Made by a program: the position numbers and the translations under genes. A stretch of DNA of 64,000 nucleotides. Origin: Mucilaginibacter flavidus (lineage in GTDB: Bacteria; Bacteroidota; Bacteroidia; Sphingobacteriales; Sphingobacteriaceae). The notes beneath the pieces were generated by a model, which searched no databases, was not told the origin of the DNA, and saw only the letters and a program-made list of their open reading frames with translations. The stretch is taken from assembly GCF_024055575.1 (NCBI RefSeq), contig NZ_JAMXOE010000024.1, positions 1 through 64,000 of the forward strand, in the 5' to 3' direction. Shown here piece after piece: positions 25,332 through 32,983 of the stretch. Each line of letters starts with the position of its first letter. Position 1 is the stretch's first letter.

Positions 25332-25811
25332 TTATTTGGTTGGTCTGGGAGGAGGGAATTTTATTATTTCTTTTTTAGGGGTAGGCGCATCGTTGCCCCA
25401 TTTTATAATGCGGCTTATGTTTTTGATAGTACCGCTAAACAAGTCCATGTGCCCTTCATCCTCCTCAAAAGTTCCTTCAAGCATCACATAGCTTTTAATA
25501 TGTTGCCTGATTTCCGGTCTGCGTATACTATCGGGCGACATTTCAACCCATAAAGCGTTTTTGAAAAGTCCGTTTTCATAGTCCTCTTTATGCAAATAAA
25601 TGCCGTTTCCCTCAAATTCTAAATTCAAATAGCCAAATGTTCTAACCTTGTGTCCCCGGTATTTTTCAGGAGCAACAATTAAGTTCAGTAGCGAAACCTC
25701 GTGTATTTCTGAAGTATCAACAATTGGAGTAACTAATTTTTTACCCTTATGGTTGCAGGCTACGACTGCTATACAAATGATTGTTAATAATGTCAAGCAG
25801 CTGTTTTTCAT
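25332..25811 (-). CDS. Lipoprotein, OB-fold-like, unknown function
   Basis: A 159-residue protein starting at ATG 25811, which gives a lipoprotein signal (MKNSCLTLLTIICIAVVAC, lipobox VVAC). An upstream in-frame TTG (25859) would place 16 extra residues ahead of the signal and is rejected. The mature part has a compact beta-rich domain (LLNLIVAPEKYRGHKVRTFGYLNLEFEGNGIYLHKEDY, YVMLEGTFEEDEGHMDLFSGTIKNISRI) resembling OB-fold proteins of unknown role. Its stop is 2 bases from the convergent ankyrin gene. Confidence 0.75.
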   Translation of the reverse strand: MKNSCLTLLTIICIAVVACNHKGKKLVTPIVDTSEIHEVSLLNLIVAPEKYRGHKVRTFGYLNLEFEGNGIYLHKEDYENGLFKNALWVEMSPDSIRRPEIRQHIKSYVMLEGTFEEDEGHMDLFSGTIKNISRIIKWGNDAPTPKKEIIKFPPPRPTK

Positions 25812-25907
25812 AAGGCAGATTAAGTAAACTAATTTACACAACTCATCGCTATTCTCCAAAAAACACTAGGGGTAATCAGTGTAATCATCCTCAATTGGTG
25901 TAATCCC

Positions 25908-26594
25908 TCAAAAACGATTAACTGCCCTTAGCATCTCCCGTTTGCCGGGTGCACCCGGCGCTTTCTCAACTTTGAACCCCAGTGCTTTTAAAGCGCGTTT
26001 CAAATTACCTGTAATAGCGTAGGTAACAAATACACCGCCCGGTTTTAAAAATCTGACGGTATGGGCTATGGCCGCATCTTCCCACATTTCCGGCTGTTTT
26101 CCAACAGCAAAAGCATCAAAATAAATAATATCGTATTGTTGGGTTGATTGAAAATCATTAAGCGTACAGTGGGCAATTTGCAGCTTGCAGTTAGGGTTTA
26201 TTAAAATTTCGCCGGCTAATGCTTGCGGATATAGTTCAATAAATTGTTGCCATACTTCGGGCGATATGTACTGATTATAACCAGTCTGGCCAATCATTTC
26301 ATCGCTAAGCGGGTAAGCTTCAATCCCGGTATAATCCAGGCTGATGTTTTTTTCGATGCAGTAATCAGCGGTCAGCAAAAAATTTAATCCAGTACCAAAA
26401 CCAACTTCCAGAATTGAAACTGGCGACAAGGGATTTTCGCTTGTATCCAGGAAATATTGCAACCCCGAATTCAAAAAAACATGCCTGCTTTCCTGCAATG
26501 CCCCATGTGTTGAGTGGTAGTTTTCACCAACCTGTGGATTATAAATGGTGTTTGAACCATCAGCAGTAGGCACTATTTTTAGTTCATGGTTCAT
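25908..26594 (-). CDS. mnmD: tRNA (mnm5s2U34) methyltransferase MnmD
   Basis: A 228-residue SAM-dependent methyltransferase with the MnmD (DUF752/Methyltransf_30) pattern: YHSTHGALQESRHVFLNSGL, SAM-binding ILEVGFGTGLNFLL (about 62-75) and the family marker YDIIYFDAFAVGKQPEMWEDA. In E. coli this domain is fused to the oxidase MnmC1; here, as in many bacteria, it stands alone. It methylates the wobble uridine side chain in tRNA. ATG at 26594. The MBL/rhodanese gene upstream on the same strand, 68 bases away, deals with sulfane sulfur, which may be coincidental. Confidence 0.9.
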   Translation of the reverse strand: MNHELKIVPTADGSNTIYNPQVGENYHSTHGALQESRHVFLNSGLQYFLDTSENPLSPVSILEVGFGTGLNFLLTADYCIEKNISLDYTGIEAYPLSDEMIGQTGYNQYISPEVWQQFIELYPQALAGEILINPNCKLQIAHCTLNDFQSTQQYDIIYFDAFAVGKQPEMWEDAAIAHTVRFLKPGGVFVTYAITGNLKRALKALGFKVEKAPGAPGKREMLRAVNRF

Positions 26595-26662
26595 GGCTGA
26601 TAGTTCATGGTGAAAAAAGCTTTAGATCAATTGAAACGGCTGGGGCTATAAACTATGAACCA

Positions 26663-28012
26663 TCAACTATGAGCCGAAGCTTCTATCCCCATCACCGCTT
26701 CGCCTAAATCATATACGGGTACATTGGTCACCTGGCCGCCAATAATGCTCACCGCTGCTGCCGAACGGTATCCTGCGGCACAATGTACCACTATAGGTTT
26801 ATCTGTCGGTATTTCACTTATCCGTTCACGTAACTCGGGCAACGGAATGGTTATGGCGCTTTTAAATATCAAACCTTCGCTGGTTTCGTTGTTGTTACGT
26901 ACATCAATTATAGTAAAATCTTCAGTGTGGTGCACAAAGTCGTTTAAATCCAAATCGGGTACTATTTCAAAACCGTTTACAGGTTCTAATAGTGCCGCCT
27001 TAATATTTTTCTCGTAGCCTATTTTAGCAGCTTTCGCTATCATTTTATCCAGCTCTGCGTCATCGGCACCAATCAGATAAAACTGCTCATCCGGGCCGAT
27101 TATCGAGCCAAGCCAGGTTTCAAACTTCTCGCCATCCTGCAGGTTTATGGAGCCTTTTACATGTCCGTTTCTAAAGTCGATTTTGGGGCGGGTATCAACA
27201 ACCAAAATATCTTGTTCCAATTCCGCATCGTTAGCCACTTTCTGAACAGCGTCGACGCCTGCTTTAAACCCGGGAGCGCCCTTTTTGTTCAGCATTACGT
27301 CCCCACCAAAGTATTTTGGTACAAAAGGCTGATCGGTGGTAAGTATCTTAACAAACTGCAGTTCGTCCATCAGTTGCAGCGCATAGTTTTCGCGTAATTC
27401 GCGGCCAATGGTGCTTTGCAAATTAGGGCTCATGTTTTTCCCGCATAATGAGCCGGGGCCATGCGCAGGGTACACTATTACGCTGTGCGGCAGCTTCATC
27501 AGCTTATCGCGGGTGGAGTGGTACATCTGCCGGGCCAATTCTTCTTTTTTTGCGGTTATATTACCCACATTCTCGCGCAAATCAGGGCGACCAACATCGC
27601 CTACAAACAGGGTATCTCCAGTAAACAGTGCGGTTTCCTTTCCGTCCTCATCCTCAATCAAAATACAAATTGAATCGGGGGAGTGGCCGGGTGTATTTAT
27701 AGCCTGAAGTTTAATGTCATTTAGCTGTATTACATCGCCGTCATCAAATGTCTCATGCGGATATTCCGCGCCGGTGAGTTTGCTGGTGTAAATTACAGCG
27801 CCGGTAGTTTCGTGAATCTCAAGGTGCGAGCTCACAAAATCGGCATGAGGGTGGGTTTCAATAACGCCCACAATGTCGGCGCTGTGCTGTGACGCAAAAT
27901 CATAATAAGGCTGCGGATCGCGCGCAGGGTCAACCACAATCATTTTGCCGGTCCTGATCAAGGCATAGGAGCCATGCGCAAGCCCCTTATCGTAAAACTG
28001 CTGGATTATCAT
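26663..28012 (-). CDS. MBL-fold hydrolase fused to two rhodanese domains (persulfide dioxygenase-like)
   Basis: A 449-residue fusion. The metallo-beta-lactamase domain (1-240) carries ETHPHADFVSSH (His54, His56, Asp58, His63), NTPGHSPDS and FTGDTLFVGDVGRPDL, the pattern of ETHE1/CstB-type persulfide dioxygenases. A first rhodanese domain (about 255-345) lacks the active-site Cys (YLIGADDAELD); the second (about 355-449) has VHCAAGYRS with Cys near 410. Likely role: detoxifying sulfide-derived persulfides. ATG at 28012, preceded by a perfect -7 box TATATTTG (minus strand, 28027-28020) and a very short leader. Confidence 0.88.
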   Translation of the reverse strand: MIIQQFYDKGLAHGSYALIRTGKMIVVDPARDPQPYYDFASQHSADIVGVIETHPHADFVSSHLEIHETTGAVIYTSKLTGAEYPHETFDDGDVIQLNDIKLQAINTPGHSPDSICILIEDEDGKETALFTGDTLFVGDVGRPDLRENVGNITAKKEELARQMYHSTRDKLMKLPHSVIVYPAHGPGSLCGKNMSPNLQSTIGRELRENYALQLMDELQFVKILTTDQPFVPKYFGGDVMLNKKGAPGFKAGVDAVQKVANDAELEQDILVVDTRPKIDFRNGHVKGSINLQDGEKFETWLGSIIGPDEQFYLIGADDAELDKMIAKAAKIGYEKNIKAALLEPVNGFEIVPDLDLNDFVHHTEDFTIIDVRNNNETSEGLIFKSAITIPLPELRERISEIPTDKPIVVHCAAGYRSAAAVSIIGGQVTNVPVYDLGEAVMGIEASAHS

Positions 28013-28030
28013 TTGGCTGCAAATATAATG

Positions 28031-28052
28031 TTATTTCGGATTTCGGAATTTC
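28031..28052. repeat. TTTCGGAATT/AATTCCGAAA word repeat
   Basis: A run of ATTTCGGA words (TTTCGGAATTTCCATTTCGG) upstream of the MBL-rhodanese gene. The opposite-strand form AATTCCGAAATC occurs at 49827-49844. Beyond it to 28194 the DNA is AT-rich and I see no gene. Confidence 0.45.
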
Positions 28053-28194
28053 CATTTCGGATTTGTGGTAGTATGATGACGGTAGGTTAATTATTTTGAA
28101 ATTTGTCTAAATCATAATTAACATGGTTAATGGATTTCATACGTGCAATGGGGTTCGGATTAGTAAATCAACGCAGTCATCTAAAATCAACGGT

Positions 28195-28554
28195 TCAAAT
28201 TTCCTCCCTTTTCACCAGCAAAAACTCATCTCCATCTAGTGGCAAATACCCATACTCATAACAAAAATGATAGGTTTTGCCATTTTGAGTATGGTAGCTG
28301 CGCGTATGGTATTCAAAATCAAACCCTTTTGATAATAATTTTTTCCGGGTGGTTTTTGTTTTGCCGCCGGGGTTAAGTTCCTGTAATATCCGCCGGTTTC
28401 GCTTCAGAATATTATTGACGTTGCGCACCAAATTATAGCTACTGCTGTTAAGCTGGTTATTGTAATTATTGCGGCACAGGTCGTTACAGAACTTTTTGTC
28501 GGCCCGGCCCTGCAGAGGAGTGCCGCAGTCGAGGCATAGTTTTTCTTCGTTCAT
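28195..28554 (-). CDS. Zinc-ribbon hypothetical protein
   Basis: A 119-residue protein. Near the N-terminus CLDCGTPLQGRADKKFCNDLCRNNYNN gives a CxxC...CxxxC zinc-binding element like those in DUF2116-type proteins. The rest is basic and polar with a helical stretch (SYNLVRNVNNILKRNRRILQELNPGGKTKTTRKKLLSKGF) and a C-terminal beta part. Nucleic-acid binding would fit but is inference. ATG at 28554 is the start: the in-frame TTG at 28590 lies inside the -33 promoter box (28588-28591). Confidence 0.8.
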   Translation of the reverse strand: MNEEKLCLDCGTPLQGRADKKFCNDLCRNNYNNQLNSSSYNLVRNVNNILKRNRRILQELNPGGKTKTTRKKLLSKGFDFEYHTRSYHTQNGKTYHFCYEYGYLPLDGDEFLLVKREEI

Positions 28555-28559
28555 TGGCT

Positions 28560-28591
28560 TAAAGATACAAATAATATTATCCGTTTGCAAA
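28560..28591 (-). promoter_or_regulatory. Promoter TTTG-N20-TATCTTTA of the zinc-ribbon gene
   Basis: On the minus strand TTTG (28591-28588) is followed after 20 bases by TATCTTTA (28567-28560), one mismatch from TAnnTTTG. The start site would be about 2-4 bases ahead of the ATG at 28554, so the mRNA is nearly leaderless. Confidence 0.55.
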
Positions 28592-28698
28592 CGGTTGCAA
28601 ATGGATATTGTCGACTATAAACGGTTATTAACCGGCTAAAAATTTTAGTAACCCCAACCTTTGTGGTGTCAATTAAAAACAAATTAAAATTTAAAAAC

Positions 28699-29031
28699 AT
28701 GAATTCATTAAGAAACAGCGTACGCCTGGTGGGTCACTTGGGTACCGACCCTGAAGTAAAAACATTTGACACCAGCAAGCAACTTGCAAAATTTCCGCTC
28801 GCAACAAACGAAACTTATAAAAACGACAAAGGCGAACGAATTACAGAAACCCAGTGGCACAACCTGGTTGCCTGGGGCAGCCAGGCAAAATTTATTGGCG
28901 ATTACCTTAAAAAAGGTGACGAAGTTGCCATAGAAGGGAAGCTTACTAACCGAAGCTGGGTTGACAAAGACGGCAACAAACGCTATATGACAGAGATAAT
29001 AATAAACGATTTTATAAAGCTTAAAGGATAA
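28699..29031 (+). CDS. ssb: Single-stranded DNA-binding protein
   Basis: A 110-residue OB-fold protein: MNSLRNSVRLVGHLGTDPEV, FPLATNETYKNDKGERITETQWHNLVAWG, KFIGDYLKKGDEVAIEGKLTNRSW, MTEIIINDFIKLKG. It lacks the long acidic C-terminal tail of housekeeping SSB, so it resembles the short ssb paralogues common in Bacteroidota. It binds ssDNA in replication and repair. Start ATG 28699; an upstream in-frame GTG at 28663 would prepend MVSIKNKLKFKN, not seen in the family. An exported protein gene follows 18 bases downstream. Confidence 0.94.
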   Translation: MNSLRNSVRLVGHLGTDPEVKTFDTSKQLAKFPLATNETYKNDKGERITETQWHNLVAWGSQAKFIGDYLKKGDEVAIEGKLTNRSWVDKDGNKRYMTEIIINDFIKLKG

Positions 29032-29049
29032 CCTGAAAAACATAACAAT

Positions 29050-29571
29050 ATGAAAAAGTATATTTTGATTGTCCTGATGGCTTCATGTACGTTTGCTGCC
29101 CGGGCACAGAAACTCGACAAACTGAGAATTGATAAAATTACAGGCGACACTACGCTGCTAACCAAAGAGCAGGTTTTGGCAAACCCGTTCACCATTCCCG
29201 GTCATTACCTGGCCGGGAATATTATGAAAGGGAAAGACTACTGCGTGCTCAGCTTGCATCTTAAGGATGGTATGGACATACAATATTCGGTATTAAGCGG
29301 TGATAAAGCTATCGTGAAATTTGCCGACGGTAAGCTGTTGGAACTAAAAGCAATTGGTGACACCTATTCATCCCTTATCTCTTATGCCAACCCAGCTGTT
29401 GCCGAAAGCTCTTTGGCGTTCGATTTAACAGGCACTGACATTGCAGAGTTAAAAAACCGGAAAATTGCGGTTATCAGAATTAACACCTCACTAGGTCCGT
29501 TTGACTACGACATAAAAGATGGCAAAAGCGAAATAATAAAAAAACAGCTGGAATTGATAATGAAAAGATAG
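29050..29571 (+). CDS. Exported hypothetical protein
   Basis: A 173-residue protein with a signal peptide (about 1-18, LIVLMASCTFAARAQK) and a beta-rich mature part without known motifs (FTIPGHYLAGNIMKGKDYCVLSLHLKDGMDIQYSVLSGDKAIVKFADG). Probably periplasmic. It lies 18 bases after ssb on the same strand and is followed by a clear terminator (29577-29602), so the two genes probably form one transcript. Function unknown. Confidence 0.75.
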   Translation: MKKYILIVLMASCTFAARAQKLDKLRIDKITGDTTLLTKEQVLANPFTIPGHYLAGNIMKGKDYCVLSLHLKDGMDIQYSVLSGDKAIVKFADGKLLELKAIGDTYSSLISYANPAVAESSLAFDLTGTDIAELKNRKIAVIRINTSLGPFDYDIKDGKSEIIKKQLELIMKR

Positions 29572-29576
29572 AATTG

Positions 29577-29602
29577 AAAAGGGCTTCTCCGGGAGCCCTT
29601 TT
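29577..29602 (+). terminator. Rho-independent terminator after the ssb pair
   Basis: AAAAGGGCT (29577-29585) pairs with AGCCCTTTT (29594-29602) around an 8-base loop and is followed by AATTAATC. It lies 6 bases past the stop codon of the exported protein. The A-run before and T-run after make it potentially bidirectional. Confidence 0.85.
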
Positions 29603-29647
29603 AATTAATCTTATAAACTTAATCCCTCATTCAACTTAACCAACTTA

Positions 29648-29678
29648 TTTCAACCCAATCAACTAATCACTATATTTG
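29648..29678 (+). promoter_or_regulatory. Promoter TTTC-N19-TATATTTG
   Basis: A perfect -7 box TATATTTG (29671-29678) is preceded at 19 bases by TTTC (29648-29651, one mismatch from TTTG). The ATG at 29681 follows at 2 bases, so transcription would start at or very close to the start codon: a leaderless mRNA. Confidence 0.55.
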
Positions 29679-29680
29679 TT

Positions 29681-29956
29681 ATGTACTTAGAAGCAAAAGA
29701 AACAGCCCGGCTTTACAAACTACTAAGCGATAAATTAGGCAGCGATACAACCGAGGCGATGTTTAAATACATTGATAGCAAAACCGAACGTTCAGTGGAA
29801 GCAACAATTAAAACATTAGCTACAAAGGAGGACATTGCCAATGTTCGTAAAGAGGCCAGTGAAAACAAAGCCGAAACTATTAAGTGGATGTTTATTTTTT
29901 GGATGGGCCAGGTCGCCGCAACATTAGCAATAATTGCCTTGTACGCTAAGAAATAG
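29681..29956 (+). CDS. Coiled-coil protein with C-terminal membrane anchor (DUF1640-like)
   Basis: A 91-residue protein: an N-terminal helical part (ETARLYKLLSDKLGSDTTEAMFKYIDSKTERSV), a coiled coil (EATIKTLATKEDIANVRKEASENKAETIKW, about 38-69) and one C-terminal membrane helix (about 70-88) ending AKK. This matches the tail-anchored coiled-coil layout of DUF1640/CCDC90-like proteins, which in mitochondria assist the calcium uniporter; the bacterial role is unknown. A strong -7 box ends 2 bases before its ATG. Confidence 0.75.
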   Translation: MYLEAKETARLYKLLSDKLGSDTTEAMFKYIDSKTERSVEATIKTLATKEDIANVRKEASENKAETIKWMFIFWMGQVAATLAIIALYAKK

Positions 29957-29974
29957 TTAACGCTAATTTCACTT

Positions 29975-31408
29975 TCACTCCCCTTTTAAATAAACAGTTT
30001 TCTCAACAATGGTATGAATTACTTCATCCAGTTCCTTTGCGGTGGCATCGATATGGTTGATAATTTCTTTGTTCATCGGGTTATCCAATGTATTCCGGTC
30101 GAATAAATTTACCAGTCCAAGTATGGTTGCTACCGGCCGCCGTATTTCATGCGAACTGATTGAAGCAATTTCCTGCAGTCGCCTGGTCTGGTCCTTTACA
30201 TGGTCCTGGTTTCGTTTATTTTCAATTAAAACCCTAAGAATATTGGTGGTACGCTCAATCATGCGAAGTTCTTCGCCCTTTGGCTCGCGTTTTTGGTTGT
30301 AATAAACGGCAAATGTGGCCAGCACTTTGGCACTGTTTGAGCTGATAACGGGGGTTGACCAACAAGCCCTCAACTGGTGAGGTAGCGCAAACTGTTTGTA
30401 ATCGGTCCAAAGCGGGTCAGTCTCAATATCGCTTACAATTACCTGGCTGCGGTGGTAAGCAGCAGTACCGCACGAACCGGCTCTCGGCCCAATCGCCGAC
30501 CCATCAATGGCCATACAGTATTCAGCAGGCAGACTTGGAGCGGCAAGATGGTAAACTTTTCCCTGCGCCTCGTCAATTTCCAGAACAGAGCAGATCATGT
30601 CAGGATATATTTCTTCAATTCCTTTGAGTAATTGCGTAACAGTTTGCGAGAGTGTATACGATGACGAGGCATTTAACTCAAGCACATTTTTTTCGAGGGC
30701 CAAAATCAGTCGTTGCGTTTTTATAGCTGTAATATCTCTTATAAAGACGGCTATTTCGCCTTTATAAGGATAAATATTTACCCTTAACCACCTCTTCAAT
30801 TGTTCATTAAAATATTGCAACTGACTTGACATACTGCCGTTAAATGCGGTCTCAAATTCGGCAAGTACCGTATCGGTTAACCCAAGGTTGTTTATCTGCT
30901 TAAAATTTAAGTCAACCAGTTGTTCAGCTTTTAAATTTGTAATAGCCTGGAAAGCAGGGTTGAACGATATTACCCGCCATTTGCTATCGATAATAAAAAA
31001 ACCTTCGTTGAAGCTTTGAATAATATGCTGAGTATTGCCTGCAACGTCATCATCGCCTGCACTTATAAAATTAGTGGTTAAATTTACGCCGGTAGCGTAA
31101 ATGAGGTTATCATCTGCATTAAGAAAAATCGACCATCTAATATTGTAATATCGCCCGTTTTTTGCTTTAATACGGCTTTCGTGCCCGGTAATATTATTCT
31201 CAACTGATAGGTTTCGTAGTAAATCGTCCTGTCTCTTTAGGTCGGCAGGATGAAAAAAATCACTCGCTTTGCTGTTTTTTAACTCGTCTTCGGTATAACC
31301 CAGGATCCGTCTGAAAGCCACATTTGCTCGTATAAAAGCGCCGTCCCTGTTCAGCAGGCAGAAAAAATCGGTTGATTGCTCAAAAAGAAATATGAGATTT
31401 GAACCCAT
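29975..31408 (-). CDS. PAS-PAS-GAF-HisKA protein lacking the ATPase domain
   Basis: A 477-residue soluble signalling protein. Two PAS domains (about 5-115 and 125-235: LIFLFEQSTDFFCLLNRDGAFIRAN; GFFIIDSKWRVISFNPAFQAI), a GAF domain (about 250-395, with GSCGTAAYHRSQVIVSDI) and a HisKA dimerisation helix pair with SSHEIRRPVATILGLVNL (His about 421). The protein stops right after HisKA at YLKGE; there is no N-box or DTGIGI/GLGL ATPase. It cannot phosphorylate itself, so it may be trans-phosphorylated or act as an adaptor. No frameshifted ATPase remnant is seen between its stop and the next gene. Confidence 0.88.
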   Translation of the reverse strand: MGSNLIFLFEQSTDFFCLLNRDGAFIRANVAFRRILGYTEDELKNSKASDFFHPADLKRQDDLLRNLSVENNITGHESRIKAKNGRYYNIRWSIFLNADDNLIYATGVNLTTNFISAGDDDVAGNTQHIIQSFNEGFFIIDSKWRVISFNPAFQAITNLKAEQLVDLNFKQINNLGLTDTVLAEFETAFNGSMSSQLQYFNEQLKRWLRVNIYPYKGEIAVFIRDITAIKTQRLILALEKNVLELNASSSYTLSQTVTQLLKGIEEIYPDMICSVLEIDEAQGKVYHLAAPSLPAEYCMAIDGSAIGPRAGSCGTAAYHRSQVIVSDIETDPLWTDYKQFALPHQLRACWSTPVISSNSAKVLATFAVYYNQKREPKGEELRMIERTTNILRVLIENKRNQDHVKDQTRRLQEIASISSHEIRRPVATILGLVNLFDRNTLDNPMNKEIINHIDATAKELDEVIHTIVEKTVYLKGE

Positions 31409-31598
31409 TTCCTATAAGGATAAGGTAAGCATGTATGGTAAAATTAACGATTTTTTACGGAAAATACGAAATAATACAGTGAATAGTGAGTTAGTAATAT
31501 TTAATATTTACCACCTCCGGGTGATAAGCCATAAAATATCAGGTTTATCCATCGTTACCAATGACCAATGACGGCGCAGTGAAATGACCAATCAAAAA

Positions 31599-32303
31599 CT
31601 ACGGAGTCGTCACCGCCACCGGCAATACTTTCCCATTAAAAAAGCGGTGCGCCGTAACGGCAAAATCAGCAATGTATTTACCCATTTCGAACGCCATAAC
31701 AGGTGATTGGTAGCCCGGGAAGGCCTGCTCCAGCATTTCAGTTTGTGCCGAGCCCAATGCAAGGCAGTTAACCTTAATTTCCTGTTCGGTCAATTCCAGC
31801 GCCAGGCACTCGGTAAGGGAATGCAGCGCTGCCTTACTTGCAGAGTAAGCAGCCATGCCGGGGAACTTAGCGCTGCCCTGGAAACCGCCCATGCTGCCAA
31901 TATTAACTATATGAGCGCCTTTGGGCATAAGGCCAAGCAGCCCTTGTATTATACGCACATGACCTATGAAATTGCTTTGCAACATCTCAACAAAATCGGT
32001 CTCCAGCAGTTTCGCAAATGGTTTATTAATAAGTACGCCGGCATTGTTGATCAATACATCAACGCGGTTATCAAAATTAGCGCTGATGAATTGCCGCAGC
32101 CCGGCATAGTCGTCGTGCACAATATCAAAAGCCAGTGCAAATATCTCGGCATCGGGGTTTAGGCCGTGGGCAATCTCGAGCAAGCGTTCCAGCTTATCCT
32201 GCGAGCGGGATAAGGCTATTACTTTATGTTTGCCCGATAATATCAGCTCAAGTACGGCTTCGAAGCCTACGCCGCTGCTGGCGCCTGTTACAATAACGTT
32301 CAT
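31599..32303 (-). CDS. Short-chain dehydrogenase/reductase (SDR)
   Basis: A 234-residue cytoplasmic NAD(P)-dependent oxidoreductase: nucleotide-binding VTGASSGVGFEAVLEL (TGxxxGxG), NNAGVL motif, active-site Ser in VNIGSMGGFQGSAKFPGM and YSASKAAL (Tyr-x-x-x-Lys), followed by NCLALGSAQTEM. Length is usual for classical SDRs. Substrate cannot be inferred from the sequence. It stands alone; the next genes downstream belong to unrelated units. ATG at 32303. Confidence 0.92.
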   Translation of the reverse strand: MNVIVTGASSGVGFEAVLELILSGKHKVIALSRSQDKLERLLEIAHGLNPDAEIFALAFDIVHDDYAGLRQFISANFDNRVDVLINNAGVLINKPFAKLLETDFVEMLQSNFIGHVRIIQGLLGLMPKGAHIVNIGSMGGFQGSAKFPGMAAYSASKAALHSLTECLALELTEQEIKVNCLALGSAQTEMLEQAFPGYQSPVMAFEMGKYIADFAVTAHRFFNGKVLPVAVTTP

Positions 32304-32457
32304 AGAATGTAGCCTCTAAACCCCCATCGCTTGCCGCCTTAGCTTTAGCGGGTGGCGAAAAGGAGTAATTAAAGTTTTATATGTGATACCGCAAATATAT
32401 TGTAAAGCATTAGTTTGGTAAGTAAAATATTTTTAAATAAATCTGTATTTTTGTTTT

Positions 32458-32658
32458 ATGAGCATACAAGTTGTAACAAACGAAAAGGGAAAGAAGACCG
32501 CTGTGCTAGTTCCAATTGCCGATTGGGAAGAAATACAAAAGCGTTTAAATACCGAACAATTTTTTGATGAATTCGCCTCATCGATGCAGGCAATTAAAAA
32601 TGAATTAGACGGTGGAGTTAAATTAAAAAAAGCGAGAAACCTAACTCATGGACATTGA
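32458..32658 (+). CDS. Antitoxin of a RelE-type toxin-antitoxin pair
   Basis: A 66-residue protein: N-terminal beta-strands like Phd/YefM-type antitoxins (MSIQVVTNEKGKKTAVLVPIADWEEIQKRL) followed by a helical charged tail (FFDEFASSMQAIKNELDGGVKLKKARNLTHGH) that could wrap the toxin. The PIADWEEI stretch matches the turn of such antitoxins. It overlaps the toxin gene by 11 bases, the usual arrangement with the antitoxin first. A TATTTTTG -7 box lies at 32446-32453, so the mRNA is nearly leaderless. Confidence 0.8.
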   Translation: MSIQVVTNEKGKKTAVLVPIADWEEIQKRLNTEQFFDEFASSMQAIKNELDGGVKLKKARNLTHGH

Positions 32659-32977
32659 GGTTAGCTATACGCCTGATTTCGAAAGGCAATTGAAAAGATT
32701 GGCTAATAAGTACCCTTCAATTTACAAAGATCTTGATTCTGTAATCGACAACCTTGAAGTGAACCCACAATCGGGTGAATCATTAGGTAAAAATTTATAC
32801 AAAGTGCGAATGCCCATTTCGAGTAAATCGAAAGGCAAAAGCGGCGGGGCCAGAGTGATTTCCTATGTTTTGCTTAAAAATAATTCCATATATCTGGCTG
32901 CGATTTATGACAAGTCTGAGCAATCAACTATTGATACCCAACGTTTGCTTAAAGTTTTAAGAAATTTAGGTCTGTAA
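32648..32977 (+). CDS. RelE/ParE-family toxin
   Basis: A 109-residue basic protein of the RelE/YafQ fold: YTPDFERQLKRLANKYPSIYKDLDSVIDNLEVNP, YKVRMPISSKSKGKSGGARVISYVLLKNNSIYLAAIYDKSEQSTI and a C-terminal helix. RelE-type members cleave ribosome-bound mRNA; ParE-type members hit gyrase. The basic KVRMPISSKSKGKSGGARVISY stretch is typical of the RelE-like group with DUF-type annotations. Its start overlaps the antitoxin by 11 bases, giving translational coupling. Confidence 0.85.
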   Translation: MDIEVSYTPDFERQLKRLANKYPSIYKDLDSVIDNLEVNPQSGESLGKNLYKVRMPISSKSKGKSGGARVISYVLLKNNSIYLAAIYDKSEQSTIDTQRLLKVLRNLGL

Positions 32978-32983
32978 ATATCC

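Noticed and set aside
29681..29956. Considered the coiled-coil/membrane protein as a phage lysis-type protein
   Set aside because: There are no phage genes nearby and the layout matches DUF1640-like tail-anchored proteins.
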